From Amycolatopsis sp. WQ 127309 (GTDB lineage Bacteria > Actinomycetota > Actinomycetes > Mycobacteriales > Pseudonocardiaceae), in assembly GCF_023023025.1 (NCBI RefSeq), contig NZ_CP095481.1, forward strand, positions 10,491,001 to 10,555,000: a stretch of DNA of 64,000 nucleotides, given 5' to 3'. A program made the position numbers and the translations under genes. Numbering within the stretch: the first letter of the stretch is position 1; each line of letters opens with the position of its first letter. The notes beneath the pieces were generated by a model. It was not told where the DNA came from, searched no databases, and saw nothing but the letters and a program-made list of their open reading frames with translations. Below are positions 55,849 through 64,000 of the stretch, in pieces.

Positions 55849-57241
55849 TCGGCGCCCCCGCTGCGTCGTCGTGGAGGACGCGCACCGCGGCGGCGAACGC
55901 GTCGCCGCGCTCGCCGTAACCCGTGAACATGTCCAACGACGCCGCGGCGGGTGCGAGCAGCACCACGTCACCTGGCCGGGCCATCGCGCTGGCCGCACTC
56001 ACCGCCGCAGTCATGGGTTCATGGTCACCCGGATGGAGGCTGTTCACCGGGACATCCGGCGCGTGTCGCGCAACCGCGGCGGCGATCACGGGTGAATCCA
56101 CCCCGAGTAGCACAACTCCGCGCAGGCGGCCCGCGATGCTGCTCACCAGTTCGTCCACCGAGGCGCCCTTGAGCTGGCCGCCGGCGATCCACACGATGCT
56201 CTCGTGCGCGCGCAGCGACCCGGCGGCCGCGTGCGGGTTGGTCGCCTTCGAGTCGTTGACGTACCGGATGCCGGCGACCTCGGCGACCTCGACGGCCCGG
56301 TGCGGCGCCGGCTGGTAGCCGCGCAGGCCCTTGAGCACGGCGTCGGGCGTGACGCCGTGGGCGCGGGCCAGCGCGGCCGCGGCCAGCGCGTTCGAGACGT
56401 TGTGCGGGCCGGCCGGGCGGACGTCGGCGATCGTGGCCAGCTCCTCGGCGCTGACCGCCGGGTCGGCGGTGAAGGCGCGGTCGACCAGCAGGTCCTCGAC
56501 CAGGCCGAGCTCGCCGGCGAACGGCGTGTCCAGCCGGAACGCGACGCGGCGGGCACTCTGCGGCGCGTGCTCGTCGGCGATCCGCTTCGACCACTCGTCG
56601 TCGGCGTTGTGCACCACGACCTTGGCGTTGGCGTACGCGCGGCCCTTGGCGGCGCCGTAGTCGTCCATCGAGCCGTGCCAGTCGATGTGGTCCTCGGCGA
56701 GGTTCAGCACGACCGCGGCGTCCGGCGCGAGGGTCGAGGACCAGTGCAGCTGGAAGCTCGACAGCTCCACGGCCAGCACGGTGTACCCGGCCTGCACGGC
56801 GTCGAGCGCCGCGTAGCCGATGTTCCCGCAGGCCACGGCGTGGGCGCCGGCGGCCCGCAGGATCGACTCGAGCATGCCCGCGGTGGTCGTCTTGCCGTTG
56901 GTGCCGGTGATGACCAGCCACGACGGCGGGTGCTCGCGCAGCTGCCCGACCCGCCAGGCCAGCTCGACGTCGCCGATCACCTCGACGCCCGCCTCGGCCG
57001 CGGCCACCAGCAGCGGCGACGTCGGGCGCCAGCCGGGGCTGGTGACGACGAGGACGACGTCGGACGGCGGCTCGGCCAGCCCGGGCACCAGCTCGGCGCC
57101 CAGGCCGTCCAGCTCGGCCAGGCGCTCGGCGTTGCCGTCCGTGACGGTGACGCGCGCGCCCAGCTCGACCAGCACGGGAACGATCGACTTGCCGGTCACA
57201 CCGGCACCGGCGACCAGGACGTGACGACCGTCGATCTGCAC
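55835..57241 (-). CDS. murD: UDP-N-acetylmuramoylalanine--D-glutamate ligase
   Basis: A 468-residue Mur ligase. The N-terminal domain HVLVAGAGVTGKSIVPVLVE, ATP loop SWLVITGTNGKTTTAGMLES, and NLAEDHIDWHGSMDDYGAAK with the metal-binding His are present. The C-terminal domain has YVNDSKATNPHAAAGSLRA and the Lys/Ser loop. It adds D-Glu. It ends 14 bases inside ftsW, and mraY ends one base before its start. Confidence 0.97.
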   Translation of the reverse strand: MQIDGRHVLVAGAGVTGKSIVPVLVELGARVTVTDGNAERLAELDGLGAELVPGLAEPPSDVVLVVTSPGWRPTSPLLVAAAEAGVEVIGDVELAWRVGQLREHPPSWLVITGTNGKTTTAGMLESILRAAGAHAVACGNIGYAALDAVQAGYTVLAVELSSFQLHWSSTLAPDAAVVLNLAEDHIDWHGSMDDYGAAKGRAYANAKVVVHNADDEWSKRIADEHAPQSARRVAFRLDTPFAGELGLVEDLLVDRAFTADPAVSAEELATIADVRPAGPHNVSNALAAAALARAHGVTPDAVLKGLRGYQPAPHRAVEVAEVAGIRYVNDSKATNPHAAAGSLRAHESIVWIAGGQLKGASVDELVSSIAGRLRGVVLLGVDSPVIAAAVARHAPDVPVNSLHPGDHEPMTAAVSAASAMARPGDVVLLAPAAASLDMFTGYGERGDAFAAAVRVLHDDAAGAPSDGS

Positions 57242-57242
57242 G

Positions 57243-58319
57243 TCAGCCCCCGAGCTGCTCGGAGTAGAACAGGCCGAGGCCGAACATGCAGCAGATCGCC
57301 GACAACAGCCAGAACCGGATGATCACCGTGGTTTCGGCCCAGCCGGCCAGTTCGAAGTGGTGGTGGAAGGGGGCCATCCGGAACAGTCTTCGCCGGGTGG
57401 TCCGGAACACCGCGATCTGCGCGACCACCGAGATCATCTCGACCATGAACAGGCCGCCGATGACGATGGCGAGCAGCTCGGTGCGGGTGGTCATCGACAG
57501 CCCGGCGACCAGGCCGCCGAGGGCCAGCGAGCCGGTGTCGCCCATGAAGATCTTCGCCGGGGCCGCGTTCCACCAGAGGAACCCGACGCACGCGCCGGCC
57601 GCCGCCGCGGCGACCACCGCCAGGTCGAGTGGATCGCGGACGTCGTAACAGGCGGCCGCCGGGCCGTTCGCGCAGGAGAGCCGCTCCTGCCAGAACGAGA
57701 TGACCACGTAGGTGGCCAGCACCATCGCCGCCGCGCCGCCGGCCAGGCCGTCGAGGCCGTCGGTGAAGTTCACCGCGTTCGACCAGCCGGAGATCACGAT
57801 GTAGCAGAAGATCACGAAGATCACCGACGGGAAGGTGATCAGCGCGAGGTCACGGGCGTAGGAGAGGCTCTCCGACGCCGGCGTGATGCCCTGCTCGTTC
57901 GGGAAGTTCAGGGCCAGGACCGCGAAGGCGATGGTGACGACGAGCTGGCCGACCAGCTTCGCGGTCTTGTTCAGCCCGAGGTTGCGCTGCTTGCGGATCT
58001 TGATGAAGTCGTCGAGGAACCCGACGACGCCCAGGCCGACCGCGAGCATCAGCACGAGCAGCCCGGAGACCGTCGGCGCGCCGCTGCGGGCGTTGAACAT
58101 CCAGTTGATCAGGTGCGCGGCGAAGTACCCGACGACCATCGCGATGATGATCGCGACACCGCCCATGGTCGGGGTACCGCGCTTGGACTTGTGTCCCTGG
58201 GGGCCTTCCTCGCGGATCTCCTGGCCGAAGCCCTGCCGGGAGAAGACCCGGATCAGGTAGGGCGTGAGCAGGATGGAGACCAGCAGGCCCGCAGCGGCCG
58301 CGATCAGGATGCTGATCAC
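57243..58319 (-). CDS. mraY: Phospho-N-acetylmuramoyl-pentapeptide-transferase
   Basis: A 358-residue, 10-helix enzyme. [20 protein letters not shown] is the first cytoplasmic loop, [22 protein letters not shown] the catalytic Asp pair, and [12 protein letters not shown] and [12 protein letters not shown] further active-site loops, ending [18 protein letters not shown] (HHH motif). It links phospho-MurNAc-pentapeptide to undecaprenyl phosphate, giving lipid I. The ATG overlaps the murF stop by 4 bases (ATGA). Confidence 0.98.
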   Translation of the reverse strand: MISILIAAAAGLLVSILLTPYLIRVFSRQGFGQEIREEGPQGHKSKRGTPTMGGVAIIIAMVVGYFAAHLINWMFNARSGAPTVSGLLVLMLAVGLGVVGFLDDFIKIRKQRNLGLNKTAKLVGQLVVTIAFAVLALNFPNEQGITPASESLSYARDLALITFPSVIFVIFCYIVISGWSNAVNFTDGLDGLAGGAAAMVLATYVVISFWQERLSCANGPAAACYDVRDPLDLAVVAAAAAGACVGFLWWNAAPAKIFMGDTGSLALGGLVAGLSMTTRTELLAIVIGGLFMVEMISVVAQIAVFRTTRRRLFRMAPFHHHFELAGWAETTVIIRFWLLSAICCMFGLGLFYSEQLGG

Positions 58320-59821
58320 GCGTCACCACCGTTCGAGCGTTCTCGGTTGTCTTGGGGGGAGTTCCCGGGGTCGAGCAGAGCTTCGGCCACCCGCCAGAGA
58401 CCGGCGGCTTTGGAGGCCTTGACCAGCACCACGTCCCCGGGACGGAGCTGATCATGCAGCAGGGCGGCGGCGGCCTCGACGTCGGGTACCAGCTTCGCTT
58501 CCTCGCCCCAGGAGCCCTCCTGGGTGGCCCCCTGGTGCATGGCCGCCGCCTCGGGGCCGATCACGACGAGCTTGGCGATGTTGAGCCGCACGACGAGCCG
58601 GCCGATCTCGTCGTGCGCGGGGATCGTGTCCGCGCCGAGCTCGCCCATCACGCCGAGCACGGCCCAGGACCGGCGGCCGCTCTCGCGCGTCATCGCCGCC
58701 AGGGCCTTCAGGCCGGCCCGCATCGACTCGGGGTTGGCGTTGAACGAGTCGTTGAGGACCGTGACGCCGTCGGCGCGCGTGACGACCTCCATGCGCCGCG
58801 CGGACCGCCGTTCGAGCGACGACAGCCCGGCGGCGATCGCCGCCGGGGTCGCGCCCAGTTCGAGGGCGACCGCCGCGGCGGACAGCGCGTTGCCGACGTG
58901 GTGCTCGCCGTGCAGCGGGAGCGTGACGTCGGCGTCGCCGGCCGGGGTGACCAGCCGGAAGGACGCGCGGGCCTCGTCGTCGAGGGTGATGCGCTCCGCG
59001 CGGATGTGGGCGGAGGCGGTCTCGCCGACGAACACCACGCGGGCCTTCGTCCGGCTCGCCATGGCCGCGACCAGCGGGTCGTCCAGGTTGAGGACCGCGA
59101 CGCCGTCTTCGGGCAGCGCCTCGACCAGCTCACCCTTGGTCTTCGCGATGCCTTCGCGGGAACCGAACTCGCCGACGTGCGCGGAGCCGACGTTGAGCAC
59201 CACGCCGATCTTCGGCGGGGCGATCTCGGCGAGGTGGGCGATGTGGCCCGGCCCGCGCGCGGACAGCTCCAGCACCAGGTGCCGGGTGCTCGCGTCGGCC
59301 CGCAGGGCGGTCCAGGGGTGGCCCAGCTCGTTGTTGAACGACCCGGGCGGCGCGACCGTCGGGCCGAGCGGTTCGAGCAGCTGCGCGATGACGTCCTTGG
59401 TGGACGTCTTGCCCGACGAGCCGGTGACGCCGACGACGGTCAGATTTCCTTCGGCCAGGCGCTGCACGACGTAGCGGGCGAGCTTCGCGAGCGCGCCCAG
59501 CACCGCCGCGCCGGAGCCGTCCTGGTCGCCGGTCAGCGCGACCGACCGCTCGTGGGCTTCCCCCGCCGCCAGTGGAGGCACGACGATCGCGGGCGCGTCG
59601 ACCTCCCGGGCGGCCAGCACGGCGACGGCACCGGACTCGACGGCCTGCGCCGCGAAGTCGTGGCCGTCGACCTTCTCCCCCGGCAGGGCGACGAACAGGC
59701 CGCCGGGGACGAGCTTCCGGGTGTCGAACTCCACGCTGCCGGTCACCTGGGCGCCCGGGTCGGCGCGGTGCAGCCGGCCGCCGACGACGTCGGCGATCTC
59801 GGCCAGGCTGAGCACGATCAC
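58316..59821 (-). CDS. murF: UDP-MurNAc-tripeptide--D-Ala-D-Ala ligase
   Basis: A 501-residue Mur ligase. The start [20 protein letters not shown] is the typical MurF N-domain, [20 protein letters not shown] the ATP loop, and [20 protein letters not shown] the central part. [18 protein letters not shown] is the C-terminal substrate loop. It completes the UDP-MurNAc-pentapeptide. The GTG start at 59821 overlaps the murE stop (GTGTGA). Confidence 0.97.
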   Translation of the reverse strand: MIVLSLAEIADVVGGRLHRADPGAQVTGSVEFDTRKLVPGGLFVALPGEKVDGHDFAAQAVESGAVAVLAAREVDAPAIVVPPLAAGEAHERSVALTGDQDGSGAAVLGALAKLARYVVQRLAEGNLTVVGVTGSSGKTSTKDVIAQLLEPLGPTVAPPGSFNNELGHPWTALRADASTRHLVLELSARGPGHIAHLAEIAPPKIGVVLNVGSAHVGEFGSREGIAKTKGELVEALPEDGVAVLNLDDPLVAAMASRTKARVVFVGETASAHIRAERITLDDEARASFRLVTPAGDADVTLPLHGEHHVGNALSAAAVALELGATPAAIAAGLSSLERRSARRMEVVTRADGVTVLNDSFNANPESMRAGLKALAAMTRESGRRSWAVLGVMGELGADTIPAHDEIGRLVVRLNIAKLVVIGPEAAAMHQGATQEGSWGEEAKLVPDVEAAAALLHDQLRPGDVVLVKASKAAGLWRVAEALLDPGNSPQDNRERSNGGDA

Positions 59822-61404
59822 ACACTCACCTCGAGTTTGTTGCGGATGGCCGCGGCCAGCTCGTCGCGGTCGGAGAACGGGTGCACGACGCCGCCGGCCT
59901 CCTGGCCGGTCTCGTGCCCCTTGCCGGCGAGGAAGACGATGTCGCCCGGGCCGGCGAGCGCGACGGCGCGCGCGATGGCCTCGCGGCGGTCGCCGATCTC
60001 GGCGATCTCGCCGCCTTCGGCCGGGCCGACGCCCCGGGCGCCGGCCAGCATCGCCGCGCGGATGGCCGCGGGGTCCTCGGAGCGCGGGTTGTCGTCGGTG
60101 ACGATCAGGATGTCGCTGCGGCGGGCCGCCGCCTCGCCCATCATCGGGCGCTTCGCGGTGTCCCGGTCGCCGCCGCAGCCGAGCACGGTGATGATCCGGC
60201 CGTCGGTGCGGGCACGCAGCGCGTCCAGGCCCTGGGCGACCGCGGCCGGCTTGTGGGCGTAGTCGACGACGGCGGTGAACTCCTGGCCGACGTGGACGCG
60301 CTCCATCCGGCCCGGCACCTGCACCCGGGCGAGCCCGGCGACGATGTGCTCCAGGCCGACCCCGGCGGTGCTCAGGATCGCGGCGGCGAGCACGGCGTTG
60401 GCGACGTTGAACTCGCCCGGCAGCGGGATCCGGGCGGGCGCGCTGACGCCGTCCGGGCCGTGCAGGGTGAACGTCTGCTCGCCGTGCGGGGTGGCTTCGA
60501 GGTCGGTGGCCTTCCACGCGGCGTCGGTGCCGGGATCCGTGGTCACGGTGACCGTCTGCGGCGTGAGCAGGGCCTGTCCCCACGCGCTGTCGACCACGAC
60601 GACCTCGGTGGTCGAGCGGCCGTCGAACAGCAGCGCCTTCGCGGCGAAGTACTCCTGCATGTCCTTGTGGAAGTCCAGGTGGTCCTGGGAGAGGTTGGTG
60701 AACGCGCCGACGGTGAACCGGGTGCCGTTGGCCCGGCCGAGCGCGAGCGCGTGGCTGGAGACCTCCATCGCCACGTGCGTCACGCCGCGCTCCAGCATCA
60801 CCGCGAGCAGCGCCTGCAGGTCCGGGGCCTCCGGCGTGGTGAACCCGCTGACCAGGCGTTCGCCGGCGATCCGGGTCTCGACCGTGCCGATCATGCCGGT
60901 GGTCAGCCCGGCGGCCTCGAGCCCGGCGTCGACCAGGTAGGACGTCGTGGTCTTGCCGGAGGTGCCGGTGACGCCGAGCACGGACAGCCGCAGCGACGGC
61001 TCGCCGTAGATCCAGGCGGCGATCTCGCCGAGGGCGGCGCGCGGGTCGGCGTGCACGAGGATCGGGACGCCGGCGTCGCGCAGCGCGGGCCGCTCGGCGC
61101 CCGCGGCGTCGGTGAGGACGGCGACGGCCCCGGCGGCGACGGCCTGGTCGCTGAAGTCGGCGCCGTGCGCGCGGGCGCCGGGCAGCGCGGCGAACAGGTC
61201 GCCGGGCAGCACGTGCTGGGCCCGCAGCGTGGTGCCGGTGACGGTGAGGTCGGCGGCGTCGGGCGAGCCGGCGATCAGGCGGGCGTCCGCCCTGGCGAGC
61301 AGCGTCGCCAGCGGGACCGGGACGATGCGCGCCGGGCGCGGCGGTGCGGGGACCGCTTTCACCGGGCTTTCCGGCACCGGGGAACTGGACGAGGACACGG
61401 ACAC
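59818..61404 (-). CDS. murE: UDP-MurNAc-L-Ala-D-Glu--meso-DAP ligase
   Basis: A 528-residue Mur ligase. LSVLGVTGTSGKTTTSYLVD is the ATP loop, then FTTPEAPDLQALLA, MEVSSHALALGRANG and NLSQDHLDFHKDMQEYFAAK. DDNPRSEDPAAIR carries the DNPR motif that selects meso-diaminopimelate over lysine. The GTG at 61404 is a proposed start; an in-frame ATG at 61476 would add 24 residues reaching into the region with the hairpin. It is separated from ftsI by that hairpin. Confidence 0.95.
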   Translation of the reverse strand: MSVSSSSSPVPESPVKAVPAPPRPARIVPVPLATLLARADARLIAGSPDAADLTVTGTTLRAQHVLPGDLFAALPGARAHGADFSDQAVAAGAVAVLTDAAGAERPALRDAGVPILVHADPRAALGEIAAWIYGEPSLRLSVLGVTGTSGKTTTSYLVDAGLEAAGLTTGMIGTVETRIAGERLVSGFTTPEAPDLQALLAVMLERGVTHVAMEVSSHALALGRANGTRFTVGAFTNLSQDHLDFHKDMQEYFAAKALLFDGRSTTEVVVVDSAWGQALLTPQTVTVTTDPGTDAAWKATDLEATPHGEQTFTLHGPDGVSAPARIPLPGEFNVANAVLAAAILSTAGVGLEHIVAGLARVQVPGRMERVHVGQEFTAVVDYAHKPAAVAQGLDALRARTDGRIITVLGCGGDRDTAKRPMMGEAAARRSDILIVTDDNPRSEDPAAIRAAMLAGARGVGPAEGGEIAEIGDRREAIARAVALAGPGDIVFLAGKGHETGQEAGGVVHPFSDRDELAAAIRNKLEVSV

Positions 61405-61545
61405 GGCCAAGAGGCTACCGGCGGCCGGTTCGGGGGCCCGCACGCGGTACGGCGATTGCGTGCGCGCCCGGCACATGTGCTAGACGCGCCGGCAGACCCT
61501 CTTGCGGCGCAACAGTTTCCCGCACGCGCGGGGCCGATGTGGACG

Positions 61546-61602
61546 GTGAGCACGGAAAAGCCCCCTCACCGCGGTGAGGGGGCTTTCACAGACCGTGCTC
61601 AC
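61546..61602 (-). terminator. Nested hairpin between ftsI and murE
   Basis: An inner stem AAAGCCCCCTCACC (61557-61570) with 61573-61586 is enclosed by GTGAGCACGG (61546-61555) with 61593-61602. The outer right arm overlaps the ftsI stop codon. It looks like an intrinsic terminator, so murE may need its own promoter or readthrough. Confidence 0.75.
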
Positions 61603-63524
61603 GGTTCGATGAGCGGGACCTCCGGCGCCGGGCCGTCGGACAGCGGGATCTGGAACCGCTGCGTCAGGTACGAGGCGATGGTGTGGAACAGCGGCGCGGC
61701 GGAGTGGCCCACCGGCAGCGTGGTGTCCGGCGCGTCCAGCCGGATGCCGACGACGAACCGCGGGTGGTCGGCGGGCAGGATGCCGGCGAAGGTGATGTTG
61801 TAGAGGTGGTCGCTGTAGGCCTTCGTCCGCGGGTCGACCTGCTGGCCGGTGCCGGTCTTGCCGGAGATCTGGTACCCCTCGACCGCCGCCGTCGGCGCGG
61901 TGCCCTTCTGCAGGCCCTTGCCGTTCTGCGCGACCGCGCGCATCATGTCGCGCACCGTCTTCGCCGTCGGCGCGGGAACCACCTGCACCGACTTCGGCGC
62001 CGGCTCGGGCACCGTGGTGCCGTCCGGGTTCACCTTCGCCTTGACGATCCGCGGTTCGACGCGCAGGCCGTCGTTCGCGATCGCCTGGTACATCCCGGCC
62101 ATCTGCAGCACGGTCATCGACAGGCCCTGCCCGATCGGCAGGTTGCCGAACGTGGTCGCCGACCACTGGCTCTGCGCCGGCACCACACCCGCGCTCTCGC
62201 CGGGCAGGCCGACGCCGGTGCGCTGGCCGAGCCCGAACTTCTTGAGCAGGTCCGAGTAGCGGTCCGGGCCGATCTTCTGCGCCAGCAGCAGCGTGCCGAT
62301 GTTGGACGACTTGGCGAAGATCCCGGCGGTGGTGAAGTTCTGCGTGCCGTGGGTCCAGGCGTCGTGCACCGTCTTGTCGGCGATCTGCAGCGCGCCGGGC
62401 ACCGCGGTGGTCGACTCCGGCGTCGCGACGCCGTACTCGATCGCCCCGGTGGCGGTGACGATCTTGTTCACCGAGCCGGGTTCGAACGGCGTGGTGACCG
62501 CGGGGTTGGCCAGGTCGTCGGTCGTCCAGGTCGACTGGTCGTTGGGGTCGAACGACTTGTCGTTGGCCAGCGCGTAGACCTCGCCGGTCTTCGCGTCCAC
62601 GACCACGGCCTGCCCGCCCTTGGCGTGCGACTGCTGGACGTAGTCCGTCAGCTGCCGCTGCACCTCGTACTGCAGGTCGGAGTCGATGGTCAGCTCGAGG
62701 TCGGACCCCGGGACGGCGGCCTGCAGGTCGCGCTCGGTGCCCGGGATGACGACGTTGTCGCTGCCGTTCTTGGTGTTGACCAGCATCCGCCCCGGCGTAC
62801 CCGCCAGGTCGTTGTCGCGGACCAGCTCCAGCCCGACGAGGCCGTGCAGGTTGTGCTTGGAGACGTCCGGGTCGTCGGAGCGCCAGTTCGCGGCGCCGAC
62901 GATGTTGGAGGCGAGGCTGCCGCCCGGGTACTCGCGCAGCGCGCGCTTCTCGACGCCGATCCAGGGGAACTGCTTGACGATGTCGGCGGCGACCGACGGC
63001 TCGACGTTGTTCTCGAGGTAGGTGAAGGACGCCTGCTTGTGGAACAGGTCCAGCAGCTGCTGCTCGGTGAGCTGGCTCGGCACCTTCGCGGCGATGTACT
63101 TCGCGGCCGCGCCGGTCTCGGTGTCGAACGTCTTCTTCGTGCCGGGGGTCTTCACGGCCAGGTCGTCCATGCTCTTGTGGAACGCCTTGAGGTTCACCGA
63201 CAGCGTGCGGACCTCGACGCTGAACGCCAGCTTGGCGCCGTTGCGGTCCACAATGGACCCGCGCTGGGCCGGGATGTCGATGGTCTGGGTGCGCTGCTTC
63301 TCCGCGGCCAGCGACAGCTCGCCGGCCTCGAACCACTGCACCTGCACCAGTTTCGCGCCCGCGACGACGAGCACGGCGACCAGGATGAGGCGCACCGCGG
63401 AGAACCGGCTGCGGTGGCCGCCGTTGCCCCGGCTCGCGGCCGCGCTCCGGGTCCCGGCGGCGTAGGTCCGCCGCGCGCTGCCCGCGTTGCGCGCCCGGGC
63501 CTGACCGCCCCGGCTCGCGGCCAT
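61599..63524 (-). CDS. ftsI: Septal peptidoglycan transpeptidase FtsI (PbpB type)
   Basis: A 641-residue class B penicillin-binding protein. An Arg/Ala-rich cytoplasmic tail of about 45 residues and the membrane helix LILVAVLVVAGAKLVQV are followed by the dimerisation domain (DIPAQRGSIVDRNGAKLAFS) and the transpeptidase domain. Motifs: FEPGSVNKIVTAT (SxxK), AKSSNIGTLLL (SxN), ISGKTGTGQQ (KTG). No PASTA domain is seen. It cross-links septal wall with FtsW. ATG at 63524 gives a 1-base overlap (TGATG) with the upstream gene; a GTG one codon earlier is possible. Confidence 0.96.
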   Translation of the reverse strand: MAASRGGQARARNAGSARRTYAAGTRSAAASRGNGGHRSRFSAVRLILVAVLVVAGAKLVQVQWFEAGELSLAAEKQRTQTIDIPAQRGSIVDRNGAKLAFSVEVRTLSVNLKAFHKSMDDLAVKTPGTKKTFDTETGAAAKYIAAKVPSQLTEQQLLDLFHKQASFTYLENNVEPSVAADIVKQFPWIGVEKRALREYPGGSLASNIVGAANWRSDDPDVSKHNLHGLVGLELVRDNDLAGTPGRMLVNTKNGSDNVVIPGTERDLQAAVPGSDLELTIDSDLQYEVQRQLTDYVQQSHAKGGQAVVVDAKTGEVYALANDKSFDPNDQSTWTTDDLANPAVTTPFEPGSVNKIVTATGAIEYGVATPESTTAVPGALQIADKTVHDAWTHGTQNFTTAGIFAKSSNIGTLLLAQKIGPDRYSDLLKKFGLGQRTGVGLPGESAGVVPAQSQWSATTFGNLPIGQGLSMTVLQMAGMYQAIANDGLRVEPRIVKAKVNPDGTTVPEPAPKSVQVVPAPTAKTVRDMMRAVAQNGKGLQKGTAPTAAVEGYQISGKTGTGQQVDPRTKAYSDHLYNITFAGILPADHPRFVVGIRLDAPDTTLPVGHSAAPLFHTIASYLTQRFQIPLSDGPAPEVPLIEP

Positions 63525-64000
63525 CACTGGCCCCCGGGCTGGGCCGGCGGCGGCGCCGGCTGGTCTTCGGCGGGCACCGCGGGCTGGTCACCCTCGATCG
63601 GCGCGCCCTGCTGCGACTGCGTGCCCGCGGCGGGGGCGGCCGGCGGCGCGGCCGGCACCGCCGGGGTGTCCGCCTTGGCCTTCTTGGGCTCGCCGACCAG
63701 CGACGTCTTCCCGTCGGGCCCGACGAGGATCCGCGCCGGGTCGCCACCGGGCACCATGCCCAGCTGCTGGGCCGCGGGGGCCAGCGACGCGGGCGACTCG
63801 GCCTTGGCGACGTCGCGCTGCAGCTGCTCCTTCGTCTCCGCCAGGTTCGAGTTGGTGGTGCGCAGCTGCTCGAGGCGGTAGGAGTCGGCGATCGCCTGCG
63901 TGGTCAGCCACAGCGTGGTCGCCACGCCGGCGGCCAGCAGCGCCATCATGAGCAGCACGAACGACGCCCGCGACTTCGGCAGCCGGAGCTTCAGCTTGGG
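63524..64000 (-). CDS. FtsL-like septum protein, N-terminus beyond the window
   Basis: The last 158 residues of a small bitopic division protein run off the right edge. Basic residues PKLKLRLPKSRASFV precede a membrane helix LLMMALLAAGVATTLWLTTQ, then a coiled-coil stretch (DSYRLEQLRTTNSNLAETKE, LQRDVAKAESPASLAPAAQQ) and LGMVPG. This is the FtsL/FtsB-like layout usual just upstream of ftsI. A Pro/Ala/Gln-rich disordered tail of about 60 residues ends the protein. It helps recruit FtsW and FtsI. Confidence 0.9.
   Translation of the reverse strand, partial: PKLKLRLPKSRASFVLLMMALLAAGVATTLWLTTQAIADSYRLEQLRTTNSNLAETKEQLQRDVAKAESPASLAPAAQQLGMVPGGDPARILVGPDGKTSLVGEPKKAKADTPAVPAAPPAAPAAGTQSQQGAPIEGDQPAVPAEDQPAPPPAQPGGQ

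Overview
The window is high-GC actinobacterial chromosome. A mycolic-type division cluster (Wag31/DivIVA, SepF, FtsW, PbpB-like FtsI), a meso-DAP-type MurE, a SigK/RskA pair, an F420-dependent oxidoreductase, an actinobacterial ileS T-box and a SAM-IV-type riboswitch together point to Pseudonocardiaceae, most likely Amycolatopsis or a close relative. The genus is inferred from gene content and style; no search was run.

Layout. 1-7.1 kb: the end of a carotenoid oxygenase, a DUF427 protein, a ROK regulator, a SnoaL-like protein, a PaaI-type thioesterase, and an ArsR / beta-phosphoglucomutase / GH65 operon closed by a long palindrome. 7.2-12.8 kb: a small acidic protein, Ppx/GppA, a class F sortase-like protein with Ser in place of the catalytic Cys, an F420-type LLM oxidoreductase, a YihY/BrkB membrane protein, a ten-unit 21-bp repeat array and fumarylacetoacetase. 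12.8-17.8 kb: one 1663-residue gene made of three complete DUF885 metallohydrolase units. 17.9-26.7 kb: a winged-helix protein with decapeptide repeats, RluD, LspA, a frameshifted membrane gene, a class V aminotransferase behind a SAM riboswitch, an M23 peptidase, a repeat-rich gene-free tract with two DnaA-box sequences, a K+/H+ antiporter and an ArsR regulator. 26.7-34.7 kb: a MecA_N-type penicillin-binding protein, IleRS with its T-box leader, a TPR protein, an ArsR-type pseudogene and a membrane protein with an Ada-like Cys motif.

34.8-64 kb is the division and cell-wall (dcw) cluster on the minus strand: ftsL-like, ftsI, murE, murF, mraY, murD, ftsW, murG, murC and ftsQ, then (after an 11.4-kb interruption) ftsZ, pgeF, yggS, sepF, yggT and divIVA. 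In the mur/fts part most neighbours overlap by a few bases, implying coupled translation. ftsZ has its own promoter-like region with an embedded inverted repeat.

The interruption (39.6-51.0 kb) holds a SigK island: rskA, sigK, DUF1365, a flavin amine oxidase, a cyclopropane-synthase-family methyltransferase and a DUF1295 protein, the same set that accompanies sigK in Mycobacterium tuberculosis. Its two arms diverge from an 82-bp region in which both directions show the same motif, CCAATCC-N16-CGAA, six or seven bases from the start codon. This suggests a pair of leaderless SigK promoters driving methyl-branched or cyclopropane lipid synthesis. Beyond it lie DinB, OhrR/OsmC, a CGNR regulator divergent from an MFS exporter across an 18-bp inverted repeat, a TrmB/LuxR-type regulator and an NmrA-type reductase with a 40-bp TetR-style operator.
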